From: Parietichytrium sp. I65-24A
Taxonomy: Eukaryota > Sar > Bigyra > Thraustochytrida > Thraustochytriidae
Assembly (NCBI GenBank): GCA_012862575.1
Contig: BLSF01000108.1
Span: 1-64,000 of the forward strand
DNA: 64,000 nt
Reading direction: 5' to 3'
The translations under genes were made by a program, and so were the position numbers. Below, piece after piece: positions 9,744-20,674 of this stretch. The notes beneath the pieces are model-generated. The model was not told where the DNA came from. It saw only the letters and a list, made by a program, of their open reading frames with translations, and made no database searches. Within the stretch, counting starts at the first letter, position 1. Each line of letters opens with the position of its first letter.

Positions 9744-12380
9744 CGTTGGTGGGTGTGTCCTTCAAGGACAGAAGCGTCAACTTGGCGAATTGCTGAAGCA
9801 AGACTGTTCCGTGACTGCTTGTGGCCACAACCCGAAAGTCACAGGGACTGCCAACTTGTAGTGCTCTTCTCCGAGTTGCTTTGAACCTTATTCCACGGGT
9901 GCAGCGTCGTAAAGCTGTGCAGATCTCCTATCTCCTTCTTCTGTGTATGTTCGGCTCAATAGCCTTTGATTTCAGCACGAGAGCGAAGCGTGCGTTTTGC
10001 CGCGAATATGTTGTTGAGAGATGGAGCCGGGTTACGTCTTCCACACGACGGTAGATCTCGAATGGTTTCAAAACTGACTGACTGACAGGGTATTCCTGAG
10101 CTTTGGACCTCAGTCGCCCGACAGCCCCAGCCAAATTGCCGAACAGCGCGCTGCGGGGTCGAACACTGGTTGTCAATTCAGTTCTACGGTCACCATGCAG
10201 CGTCTCACCTCACGTCACCTCACCGACGAAAGCAAAGACGTCGGCCGTCGTCTGGAGACCACAAGGCAGGCTCGTGCTTTTCAATTGTCACCAGTGTACG
10301 TGTATGTACACAAGCTCACAAGGTTGATTTATTGTGCTGTTGTTGTTTTGTATACAAAAAGTTTGCAGAGGGCGAACAAGAATTCAAGACTGCACGACGG
10401 CTGACAAGTTGAACACCGTCACCTGACCTGTTTCGCCTTTCCCTACCCTCGCGCCCAGCAGCTGAGTTTGTTTACTGCGACTCGAAGCTCTTCAAGGCTC
10501 AATCTCTTGATTGACAGTGAGCTCCTTTCTTCTTCGCTGTCAAATTTGATTGATCAATTTCGCATACTGACAGATTCTGAACTCCAAAGTCTTCTCAATC
10601 CTTCAATCCTTCAATCCTTCAATTCTGTAATGCCGAAGCCGCTCCTCACAAGCCGAGCCGACGTGAGCTGCTTCTCCTACTTCGCTTCTTCCCTTTCTTC
10701 CAAGGGGTTGGTTGAGCTTGCGCAAAGAGAGAGAGAGAGAGAGAGATTGAATGAGAGTGCCTTCTTTGACTGTGAGTGCAACACGCAAGTCAGTCAGCTG
10801 GCCAGTGCTCAGTAACTTACCGTGACTCTAGCTATAGGCACACGTCTCGGAGCTGTTGATGCTGCGCGAGGGGGCTACGTCGTCGTGTGGCGCTCGCCTA
10901 AGCGCCAGCTAGCGGGGCGCCCGCACGAGCAACTTGTGTGGGTTGGCTCTACCTGCGCTGCTACTGCGCGGCGTATCCGGGTCCACTTGAACGAACTTTC
11001 TACCGTCAAAAGTTGACTCAAATTGCTACCAATTTTGCTCCACACTTTCGCAACTTTCGCACGAAGATGCAAAGCAAGCAAACGAAAGAAAGGAAGAAAG
11101 AAAGAAAGAAAGAAATAAAGAAAGGAGGAATGAATGAAACAATGAGACAACGAAAGCGTGTGGAGTTTGGAAATGGTTGGAAGGTGCGCAAAGGGAGAGA
11201 GAGACAAGAAAGGGAAGAAAGCACGAGAGAGAGGGTCGCAAGGAGAGAAGATGCGAGCTGTGAAGGTACTTGTCTAGCCAGAACGCAGTGGAGCTGGTTC
11301 AGTACTGTGAGTAAGTGAGTGAGCAAGTGCTTGACTGTAAGTGAGATAGGCAGCATGGCGAGTACGTTGGACCCGCTCCAAGCCTGAGCATTGAGCTCAC
11401 GCTCGCGTGAGACTGACTGTGACTGTGGCTGGCGGTCGTCCATTTCAGCGGCTCGCCCATGAATCATTACAATCTTTCATCCATCCATCATCGTCCGTCA
11501 TCCATTGCTCATTATTTTTTTTTGAAACTCGCCAGGGACTTGTGTGACGACCGCCACTTGCGTCGTGGTGCGAGGCAGGTTGAGTTGAGCCTATGGTCTT
11601 GGACAGAATCTTCCTTCTCGTCTCTTCGCTCGGTGATGCTCGATGTCTTGGCGGCCTCTGTTTTGTACGGACTTTTGTATTGTCCTTTTCGTGGAGAGGA
11701 GTCGAACAAGTTGCTCCTTTTTGGTTTCTTCCGCCCTGCTTTCCTTTCGGTGAGCTACTCGAGTACCAGCCAACCCCTCTCGGGTAGCTCGTCCAGTCCC
11801 GGTTTTCGCTGAGCGAGAGCGGTTTCAAGTCCCTTCAAGTTGGCGTTCAACATTGTCAGTCAGATTCACAGATGGAATCAAAGGTGGATTCTTGGACAGG
11901 TTGCTTTTGAAGACTGTTTCTTGCTATTGTGTACCAATTGTACAGTAAAAGCATTTTGTCGTGCAAGGAGCTTGATTCAATGTCAATGTCAATTGTTGTT
12001 GTTGTTTTTAAAATGAAATGAAATGTTGAATGGCTCAATTGTTCTCGGAATTCTCACTGACACAAGACAATCGCAATGTAAGTACTAGTACTCTTACTGC
12101 ACAAGTGTCTCCCTGAAACGCCTCCGGTAGCACTCACTTACCCGCCCATCTAACCAGGCCGTGTGCTCTCGGCCAATTCGTCGAAGGGAAGTTTCTTTGA
12201 ATCTTCTTCGTGCAGTCTGCATAGGCTTGCTGTACACGAGTCAAAGCTACAAGCAGTAGCCGGAAAAGAACTTTGACTTTCTTTTACTTGAAAACTTGCT
12301 TTTGGAGGCAGAATCGAATAAACTAATTATTCCATCATGATTTGACTGTCAACAATCGCTCACTGTCAATTTTCAATCAA

Positions 12381-13100
12381 AATGACATCAGCTAGTGGAA
12401 GCCTACGCCATCCAATCTTGCGCCATCATTCCACGCCACTCTATGGATGACGTCAGCCAATCCAAGCCTGCCGCGACATTTCTTTTGCGCCATAGTCTCT
12501 CTACCTATCTCCTACCAGGTCGTCTTACTCGACTCATAATATATGAGGTAATACCTAGGTGTGCACAGTGAAGAGGCGAGAAGGTACTAGTACTATTGAT
12601 AATGCTATTGCTATGGGTCAAAGCAGAGTAATAGGACTCCTATTTTCGAGTAGAAGTAGTGAAAGTCCAAGATGCGAAAGGGGGAAGTTGAATCTTGGCG
12701 AAATGGCAGTTGCGGCTTTGACAAAGACAAGAGATTCCATGACATCACAGCCATCGCAATGCCAGCTCCTCTGAAACGACCTCGATGATGATAGAAAGAC
12801 GAAAGATGAAAAGATGCAAAAGTGAAAAGGTCAAAAGGTCAAAAGCTTTGCTCGGCGAAAAGAAACGCACAAGTTAATACCGCGGCAGACGTCGAGTTGA
12901 ATTTGTTCCGACGTTGAACGGCGAAACGGCGAGGGAAATCCCGCGGCTAGGAGGTTCGGGACCTAGTGGCGGACGAAAAGCTTGATTGACACACGATCTC
13001 ACAGTATTGCACCGCAAAGTCGCCAGCAATGTGTGCGCCTTGCTGCAGCGGCGCTGGCCCTTTTTTGCAAAGTAATTGCGGCCTTCACTGTCTGACGTCA
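12381..13100. promoter_or_regulatory. Cluster of CRE-like palindromes with a CCAAT box
   Basis: Two perfect TGACGTCA palindromes (12448-12455, 13093-13100) and two TGACATCA variants (12383-12390, 12740-12747). The first palindrome is followed one base later by CCAAT (12457-12461). CRE sites bind bZIP factors and CCAAT binds NF-Y in other eukaryotes; whether this marks a promoter here is inference, since no gene is clear nearby. Confidence 0.3.
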
Positions 13101-14789
13101 GTCCGACATCGCGGACATGTGTGGACTCACAAATTGTCAAGTACAACAATCTCCAGAGCAGGTTGTCTCTTAGCGACGGAAAGCTGAAGTCACTCTCACT
13201 GCTTCTTTTTGTTGCTCCAGCTTGTGCTTTATTGGGGAGGGAAGCAACCTTGGCAGTGAATTGGATTTTATTGCGACTGTAATGGCACATAAACTTACCT
13301 CCAAAAGAGGCATTGCGGCGAGTAGAGATGCACGCCGCATAAGGCAAGTGCCTCTTTTGGCACGGGCTGATTGGGCTGATGCCTTTCTCTTTTCAAGATC
13401 GTTCTTTGGACTGTGACCCAAGTCATTTGTTTTAGTTAAAGGTGAACGTGCGGACTTTCAACTTTTGCCAAGCACTGCCCAGACGAAACAAAATCGATTG
13501 TTTCTCCTGTTGCCATGAAAAAGGATCTGACAAACCTACGCACGACTTGCGCGTCAATTTGTGCTGTGAGCTTGAAACAAACAAACAAACACTGACCGGA
13601 AGTCAACAAAGTTCAGATCGCAACAGGTCTGTGTCTTTCTCCTCTGCTCGACAAAATAAAAAATAAAAAATTGAATAAAATTGGCAGCTCAAAGAGACGC
13701 ACAGTCAAATGCTCAACACAGCGCGTGGTCCCAATGGTACTGTTTTAGCCAGTCCAATGTCGTTCGCCCCGTCTCGCTGTCGCCGTGACCGAAGCGATTT
13801 TCAACGGTCATATGGCAACTGGTCGGAAACGCTGAGAATGTGCTGCTGATGGTGTCTCGCTTATTTATCAGACAGAGAACATAACGCATACGTCTTCTGC
13901 CCAATGACTTTGGCGTCGGATCTAAGCATTTCCCCACCGTCGCACAACTTGCCGACAAGAAGGCCATGGTGACACCGGCGCAGTCTCTCCTTGCTCGCCA
14001 ACATGATGTTTCAACGAAGCGGTCAACCAAGTTTTTCATCATATCATGTTGTCCAACCCAAATTAGGCTCCAGCGAAAAGAAAAAGCGAAACCTTCAGTC
14101 ATCAACTTTTAAGTCAACCGAAACGCTTGGCCCTGAGGCAGGAAAAGCAAGGTCAGTCCTGAGAGCTAGCAAAAACGCTCATTAGAACACTGACGGCGGC
14201 AGCTGGCATCCGTTTTTGCAACTTGCTCGCTAGGAAGCCAGGTCATCTTCGCGGAGTCCAAATGCAAGCGGGTCGTGCAATGAACATCCTCATCGCTTTC
14301 GCTCCTTCACTCCTTGGTCCGCTCGTTCGTTTATTCTTTTCTCCGTAGCCGCAGGTGACCAGAGAGAGTCACGGAGTGCCACTAATAACAAGGACAAGGG
14401 AAAGCAAACGCTGCCAAGAACGAAGGTGCCGTGGCCGTCGAGCTTGATTGCCCACAATGGCCATGTCATGCATGCATGCACCATCCATCTCTCTGATGCT
14501 CACAACAGATCACAGATCACAGACCCCGGGTCCGCAAATGCCAAGGGCAAAGGGCAAACGATGATGCTCCGATTTCCGCATAAGCCAAGCTGAGTATTAA
14601 CAAACACACAGTCAAATTCTGAATGAGTGTTGTACAATCATCATTTATCTCATTTCATTTCAGTTCAATTCATGAATGTATGAATGAATGAATGGATGTT
14701 CTGAATGAATGAACCAGAGAACAACAGAGGAAAGGACAACAAAAGATGCGCACCATCACACATTGTAAACCATTCTTGCCTCTCTCCCC

Positions 14790-14842
14790 CCGTCAACTCC
14801 GTCAACTCCGTTAACTCCGTCAACTCCGTCAACTCCGTTAAC
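14790..14842. repeat. 9-bp tandem repeat (TCAACTCCG)n
   Basis: Six near-perfect units alternating TCAACTCCG and TTAACTCCG. On the minus strand it would read Leu-Thr-Glu repeats, but the frame has no other coding signal. Confidence 0.85.
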
Positions 14843-15062
14843 TGACAGTGAATGCCCAACACCTACTAGCCAGCCGGAGCAACAACACTAATTACTCCTC
14901 CTAATTCCTCTTACGCCTTCTTACCACCCCCTTTTGCTCTAACGAACGAAGCGGACACATTAAATGCCTCTTACCCTCCCGCCTACCACGCAGCCTAGCG
15001 TCCGGGTCAGGCGAGGGGAGGGGTAGACGCAGCCTACGCATAAAACGTAGAGGCCGCGAGGA

Positions 15063-15212
15063 GCACGTTGAGCGTTGAACACGTTGAACACGTTGAACAC
15101 GTTGAACACGTTGAAGACTGGGTCGCTAACTAACATTGACCAGTCGATGTTGCATATTGCTTATTGCACATTGCTTATTGCTTATTGCTTATTGCATATT
15201 GCATATTGCATG
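15063..15212. repeat. 9-bp (CACGTTGAA)n repeat and TTGC-rich repeat
   Basis: About five CACGTTGAA units at 15063-15116 (each with an ACGT core), then at about 15149-15210 a run of ATTGC-TTATTGC-CATATTGC units. Located 450-600 bp upstream of the exchanger start codon. Confidence 0.85.
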
Positions 15213-15667
15213 AGAGAGCAAGAGAGCAAGAGAGAGAGGTGAATGGGTTGAAAAGAAAGTAAGGAAGAAAGGAAGAAAGGAAGGAAGGAGGTTGCACAAG
15301 TCAGTAGGTCGCAGCGTGAGGCAGGGATTGTTTGCGCGGTGGCAAGTGACGGGAGGTGGTGCGGAGCAGTCATCTCTTTGGTGGAGTCTCTCGGTTGGTA
15401 TCGTTGGTTTCGTTGGGTCGGTCTGCCAGGCAGTCCTTTGCTCTTCGTCCTTTGCTCTTCGTCCTTCGCCTTCTGGTCCGTACATATACGTTCATTCACT
15501 CATTCACTCACTCGCAGTTCGGTGCATTCTGCCGAGCCATCTTTGGTTGCTCCGTGCGTCGACTCTCGGGTGCCGGCGTCGTGGACTGAGCGTCTGGTAT
15601 CGGGGCTTGCAAAGCTGGCGCTGAGGCTTGGCTGCACGACTGGTCCCCACGGAAGGTTAAAGAGGAG

Positions 15668-17782
15668 ATGGCGAAGCGTGGTGCTGCGGTAGACCCTTGC
15701 AGGGGAGATGACGCACCGCCGACGAAGAGAAAAGGCGGAACGGCGTGGATTGCGCGTCGCAAACAGAACCGCGTGCAAAATAGGAAGTTCAATCGCAAGA
15801 GCGCGCTGCGTTATCAGCTTTTGCTGTGCATAATGGCCGTCGCTGGGGTTGTATTCTTCGTGGAACTTAAAGAAGCATCCGGAGGGTCTGAGATGCTCGC
15901 ATATGATTCTGCACGCCCCGGGCGAATGCTGGAGAATAGTACCGGCTCGCAATTCCCAGAAAGTCCTTTCACAGACGAGCAGAGGCTCAAAGGAGGTCTG
16001 ATTCTCAACATTCTCGTGATGTTCTACATGTTCCTGGGCCTTGCTATTGTCTGCGACGAATATTTCGAGCCATCACTGGAGTATATCTGCAGAGACCTCA
16101 AGCTCAAAGAAGATGTCGCAGGGGCTACCTTCATGGCCGCTGGGGGCTCCGCGCCAGAGCTCTTTAGCTCGGTGATTGGTGTCTTCATTACTGAGGATGA
16201 CATCGGATTCGGAACCATTGTGGGGTCAGCGACGTTCAATGTGCTTTTCGTGATCGCAATGTGTTCTTTCATCACATTGAACTTGACACTCAGCTGGTGG
16301 CCGTTGACGAGGGACTCCGTGTTTTATTGCATGTCTATCGTTGTCCTTGTGGTGTGCATCTTTGACAACGAAGTTTCCGTCGGAGAGGCGCTGCTGCTCT
16401 TGTTCATGTACTGTGTCTACATCACTATCATGTACTACAACGAGAGGCTGGAGGTTTGGATGACCAAGCACGTTGAGGCGGCTCAGAGGCCACTCTCACC
16501 TTGGCGAGTAAAGTTGCAGAATTTTACGGAGCATCCTCTCTTTCAAGCGTTCATTTACTTGGTCATCTTTGGAAACTTGGCGACTGTGATTTTGGAGGCA
16601 ACAGGAACCACCGACGACTACGTCAACGACTTGAACACGTTTTTCTCAATCGTATTCATCGCTGAGATGCTCATAAAGTGGTTGGCGTTCTCATTCATGG
16701 GATACTGGCAAAACCCTCTGAACGCTTTCGATGGGACCTTGGCCATGCTCGTTCTGATGGAGTGGCTGTTGGAGCTTCTTGCATTCATCGAAGGATCGAC
16801 AAGCTCTTCGAGCAAGTTTTCTGGCGCATTTAGGGTGCTGCGTTTTCTTCGCATGGCCAGAGGTTTGCGCGTCTTCAAGCTGTACATGGCATCGTTCGCA
16901 GAAAAGGCAGATGCTTGCACTCAGACGGAAGATGGCGACTGGCAACTAGCTGATAACCCGGACGTTATCTCCCGGACCCCGAGCAAAAGGGCTTCTGATG
17001 CGTCAACGAGCTCAGGAAACAGAAAGTCAGCCACAGTCGCTCCTATGCCCGACAATATGGGTTCCGGCAAAGGGGAGGCGTTTGTGTCCGGGCCGGAGCC
17101 TGCAAGACGTGGCTCGAAGGGCTCTCAGCCCGATTCTTCGAGTGCCGTCGACGACGACGACGATGACGACGATGGTCCCGCAAATCCATTCGAAATTCCT
17201 GAGGGAGCCTTCGACAAGGTTATGTGGGCCATCGCTTTTCCGTTGAACATCTGCATGTACCTCACAATTCCAGACTGTCGACGCGAGATTTTTAAGCGTC
17301 TATACTTCGTCACATTCTTGTTTTGCATTTTATGGATTGCTGCACTCGCTTATGTGATGGTGTGGATGGCGACAATTTTTGGAAGCACCCTTCAAATTCC
17401 TGAAGCAATCCTTGGCCTAACTCTCATCGCAGCTGGAACGAGCATTCCGGATCTTCTTAGCAGTATGGCAGTTGCTCGTCGAGGGTTTGGGGACATGGCC
17501 GTTTCCAGTTCCATTGGAAGCAATATCTTTGATATTTTGATCGGACTGCCAATTCCATGGTTTATCAAGACGGCGATTTACGCCCCGGGAACCACCGTTC
17601 ACATCGAATCTTGCGGGCTCACCATAATTGTGCTGACTCTCTTCATCATGGTTGCAGCTGTCATCTCAATTATCCATTGGAGCAATTGGGTCATGTCGCG
17701 AAGACTTGGAATTGCAATGGTCGTTCTGTACTTTCTATTTGTTGTCGAATCCGTCGTCGTTGAGCTGGTCTACACGTGTTGA
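15668..17782 (+). CDS. K+-dependent Na+/Ca2+ exchanger (NCKX/SLC24 type) with embedded S1-S4 voltage-sensor domain
   Basis: A 704-residue single-exon membrane protein. Both exchanger signature repeats are present: alpha-1 at 152-168 (GATFMAAGGSAPELFSS, E164) and alpha-2 at about 583-625 (GLTLIAAGTSIPDLLSS with D595, then SSSIGSNIFDILIGLPIPW). The IPD aspartate matches the residue linked to K+ dependence in NCKX. In place of the usual cytosolic loop lies a four-helix voltage-sensor module: S1 near 288-310; S2 with FIAEMLIKW (E333, K337); S3 with NAFD (D355); S4 with five arginines every third residue, R389, R392, R395, R398 and R401. No S5-pore-S6 follows; instead comes a Ser-rich linker and a poly-Asp stretch (about 493-500), then the second exchanger half. 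N-terminal residues 1-60 are basic with one hydrophobic helix. Expected role: plasma-membrane Ca2+ extrusion, possibly gated or tuned by voltage (inference). Confidence 0.93.
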   Translation: MAKRGAAVDPCRGDDAPPTKRKGGTAWIARRKQNRVQNRKFNRKSALRYQLLLCIMAVAGVVFFVELKEASGGSEMLAYDSARPGRMLENSTGSQFPESPFTDEQRLKGGLILNILVMFYMFLGLAIVCDEYFEPSLEYICRDLKLKEDVAGATFMAAGGSAPELFSSVIGVFITEDDIGFGTIVGSATFNVLFVIAMCSFITLNLTLSWWPLTRDSVFYCMSIVVLVVCIFDNEVSVGEALLLLFMYCVYITIMYYNERLEVWMTKHVEAAQRPLSPWRVKLQNFTEHPLFQAFIYLVIFGNLATVILEATGTTDDYVNDLNTFFSIVFIAEMLIKWLAFSFMGYWQNPLNAFDGTLAMLVLMEWLLELLAFIEGSTSSSSKFSGAFRVLRFLRMARGLRVFKLYMASFAEKADACTQTEDGDWQLADNPDVISRTPSKRASDASTSSGNRKSATVAPMPDNMGSGKGEAFVSGPEPARRGSKGSQPDSSSAVDDDDDDDDGPANPFEIPEGAFDKVMWAIAFPLNICMYLTIPDCRREIFKRLYFVTFLFCILWIAALAYVMVWMATIFGSTLQIPEAILGLTLIAAGTSIPDLLSSMAVARRGFGDMAVSSSIGSNIFDILIGLPIPWFIKTAIYAPGTTVHIESCGLTIIVLTLFIMVAAVISIIHWSNWVMSRRLGIAMVVLYFLFVVESVVVELVYTC

Positions 17783-18691
17783 TTCAGACCTCTTTTGAGG
17801 TTTCCAACACCAGGTTCCTTCTCTTGCCGAGATGGACGAAGTATTGAAGAGCGAATTGCAACAGCCAAATTACGACTCCTTGTCTCAGTTGCAAAAAAAA
17901 AGTCCGTTCTTCCTCTGCAAGAGAGGTGAGCTTATGAGGTCTTATGTAGAACAAAGACTTACAGAGCTCAGAAACTGAGGTTTGCAATCAAGTCAAGAAA
18001 TACATATTAAAGCACACCTTGATTGCACTGAACGATGTCCAGCACCTGCAAGCTACTATGCACCGGTAAAGGCTCTTTCATAGGTAGATGCGTTGCTTCT
18101 CCAAAATTTGCGATGCGATAGGCAAGACTGCAAGTTGTTCGAAAGGAAGGCAGGCAACAAATTCTCAAATGCTTGTCTAGTCGCGGAACCTTTCTGAGAA
18201 GGCGACTGAAGTGAGATGTCTGAAGCAAGCCATGCGACGGTTTTAGAGGAGGCCGCGGCCATTTAAAATCGATTGAACCCTTTTGTGGTCGAGCTTGTTC
18301 ACTCGCAAGCTTTTGATGCGCCAAAGTGCACCAAATGGAGGGAAGACTTAAGAAATCATAACTGTAACAATGAACATTCTTCTGCAATACTTTACCCCAC
18401 TCAGGAATCACATCTTTTAAAGCAAGTGCCATCACGTTGGCGACGAACTGAGCCGAATTCGCAAGACCAGACTTTGGTACACTTTCCTAGCCAATAACAC
18501 CTGAAGGCGAGGAGTTTCGCCACTCAACTACAAGTCCGGAACAACGTGGTTCAATCGAGATTTGTTACCTTCGATGTGCGCTCCATTTTACGGACAATAA
18601 AAGGCCATGACGGTTATTGCCAAGAAGACCGATTCTAACACCAAACTGATTAAATATCGAGCACCCTGGATCGCAATCAACAGGCCGCCAG
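17783..18691. other. Intergenic between exchanger and BLOC1S2
   Basis: Holds the exchanger 3' flank and a possible small minus-strand gene listed separately (18007-18586). Nothing else seen. Confidence 0.4.
18007..18586 (-). CDS. Possible small two-exon gene, hypothetical
   Basis: A minus-strand frame of about 160 codons (18486 down to the stop at 18007) begins SVPKSGLANSAQFVANVMAL, which looks protein-like. It has a stop just upstream but could be joined to a short exon starting with ATG at 18586 (MERTSK) through an 82-nt intron, 18487-18568, with donor AAG/GTAACA and acceptor TAG. The donor is weak. A second intron is possible, since another frame (18056-18262) also looks protein-like. No family recognised. 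It sits just downstream of BLOC1S2 on the same strand. Confidence 0.2.
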
Positions 18692-19311
18692 CTACCCACT
18701 GTTGCACAGCTGGTTCTTCTTCGCCTCCAGCCTCTTAGAATATGCATCAATCTGGGTCGCCGCCCCTTCCAATGCACAAACGGCATCGTACAGCGCATCA
18801 ATCTCATCCATCAAGGGCTTGACTTGCTCAACTGCTCGCAAAATAACAAGAACGCACGAAGAATCCAGCAATCAAGAAGCGCCCTCGTCGTCGTCGTCAG
18901 CTTCTCCTCCAACTTCACGTGAACATACACCGCAGAAGCCCATCAACCATCCCTCTCTCGCAGAGCGATCTCCTTAAACATCGCTCAACCATCCCACATT
19001 CACTCCTCACCCTTCCACGCATCCCACTTACACTTGGCCTGCAAGTCCTTCCTAAAGTCAGCGAGGTCAGCCGCCGTTGCACTGAGCTGCTCCATCTTGG
19101 CCGTCGCCACTCTGTTCATCTTCCCGAGACATGCCAACTCTGCCGTTGCAGCGTCCACCTCCAGCCGCACGTACTCCTCCACATCCTGCGCCAAACGCTC
19201 GCTCGCGGACTCCAGCGCGCCATCGCCGCTCTCAACATCCGCAGAAGGGACACGGCCAAGACGCACAATCTTGCGCAAGAGACTGCCCACGCCGCTGTCC
19301 TCCATCTCCAA
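18692..19311 (-). CDS. BLOC1S2: BLOC-1/BORC subunit 2 (BLOC1S2), two exons
   Basis: Exon 1 is 19311-19032 (280 nt) and exon 2 is 18831-18692 (140 nt), separated by a 200-nt intron with donor AAGT/GTAAGT and acceptor GCAG. Splicing gives 139 residues, close to the 142 of human BLOC1S2. The C-terminal half aligns without gaps to the animal protein around the junction: FEQVKPLMDEIDALYDAV then ALEGAATQIDAYSKRLEAK, against the known LDQINVIEEQVAALEQAAYKLDAYSKKLEAK pattern. The whole protein is helical, as expected for a coiled-coil subunit shared by BLOC-1 (lysosome-related organelle biogenesis) and BORC (lysosome positioning). An acceptor three bases upstream (GAG) would add one residue; CAG is preferred. 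Neither exon alone is long enough to be noticed in a simple open-frame scan. Confidence 0.88.
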
Positions 19312-20674
19312 CTTGTGCTTGTTCTAAGTTATGCTTCTGCTTCTGCTTGTTCTACTTGTGCTTGTGTTTGTTTGGGTTGGCAACTGCTTGTTCAAGTTCT
19401 CACAGTCAAATCAATGAAGAGAACTGATTGTGTGAGTGATTATTGCGCGTTTCCAGTGTTAGTGTTAATCGCTCGCGGAGAGTCACTGGTCTTTTGCTCG
19501 TTGTTTTTGGTCCTCTCAGGCTGGGAACTTCAAGTTGAAGTTCAAGTTCAACTTCAAGTAAGTTTGTTTGCTTGTTTGTTTGTTGGATGCTTCCTTGGTT
19601 GTGCTCTTGCTTGTGCTCCTGCTTTGTTGTGCTTCGCTTGTGCTTCGCTTGAGGTTTTTGCAGCTTCTCGGATCTGCTGCGATCTATAGGAACGGCTGTA
19701 GGGCCACTTTCCTCAGCGTACGCGGTGTACAGGGGATGCACACAATTAGCAGAATGCTCTATGCGGCGCTAGATCCAAACGGAGCGATTATTCGAGGGGA
19801 TTGTTCGAAGACGCACAGTCAAGACTAGACTCTGGACTTTTCGGTACTTTTTCAAGAGTAATGTCCCTGGTCCGGTGTGAGCGTATGGCGAACAAGGAAT
19901 AGCTCACGGGGGGTGCGGATGCATGAAACACAGGGTGATCCTGGAACGTCCTCTGTCCGGAACAAGTTGGTACGCAAGTGTTAAGAGCTGTTACACCACC
20001 GCGTATGTCAGTGTCCTCGAGTACAGATTCATAGTGCACACGCTTGATTGCACACTAGAACGGAGCATGCTATAGAACAGAGTAACTGATGCGATAGAAC
20101 TTGTGTCGGCAAAAGTGTGCAGTTTGTTCGCTGTCTGTCTGGATTGTTTCAAGTTGAAAAACAAATTGACTTATTGCTTCAAGTGCTTGTACTACTCTTG
20201 CGATCTCTTGCGGAGGACGGGCAAGTAGAGAAGCAATTTGTGAGAGGGCTTTGCCATTGCCAAGAAGAACAACAATAACAACAACAACAACAACAACAAC
20301 AACAAAGTATACATAGCGCACAGAGTTGGCCTTGGCAATAGATCCTATAGTTTGATAGTTTGATAATTTGGAGAGTGCTGATTGCCTTTGGTTGCCTTTT
20401 GGCTTTGTGATTGTCTCGTGGAGTGGACTAGCTTGCATGCGCAGCAGAAGAAGCAAGCTGCTGGGACATATCGATTGGAACGTAGACAGCGGATCAGGCG
20501 TCTGTTCGCTGGAGCTTTGTGGGTTTGGTTCGCGAAGCCCGCATTGAGTTGAGAGAGTTTGCTGCTAGAGTTGCGTTTGTTGAATTTTGCAGACCTTGTC
20601 AAGATTCTTGGCACGAGGGTATTGGCCGTGGACGACAAATTTGGCGACGGGACGAGTGGATTGCACGGTATCAT
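19312..20674. other. Divergent intergenic region (BLOC1S2 / PLD promoters)
   Basis: Probable promoter area for two divergent genes. Contains T/G-rich low-complexity sequence at 19.33-19.65 kb and an (ACA)n microsatellite at about 20273-20306. An open frame continues upstream of the PLD start to 20519 with no ATG, so an additional upstream PLD exon cannot be excluded. Confidence 0.5.
20273..20306. repeat. (ACA)n microsatellite
   Basis: About eleven ACA triplets in the BLOC1S2-PLD intergenic region. Confidence 0.9.

Larger units (their letters stand above)
9744..15667. other. Gene-poor region of 5.9 kb
   Basis: Only short open frames without recognisable domains. It holds the 5' flank of the lipin-like gene, GA and GAAA microsatellites (about 10725-10746, 11088-11125), CRE/CCAAT-type motifs (12.38-13.10 kb), 9-bp tandem repeats (14.79-15.12 kb), a C-rich ORF-free island (about 14.88-15.06 kb) and the 5' flank of the exchanger gene. 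An AG-GTAAGT donor on the minus strand at 13298 follows a short ATG frame starting at 13421, but I could not find a convincing second exon. Confidence 0.5.

Noticed and set aside
13299-13421. Minus-strand ATG frame ending at a strong GTAAGT donor
   Set aside because: No convincing acceptor with a pyrimidine tract and no recognisable protein; left as a remark only.
15063-15212. CRISPR-like regular repeats
   Set aside because: Units are 9 bp or shorter and contiguous, with no spacers; ordinary tandem repeats in a eukaryotic genome.
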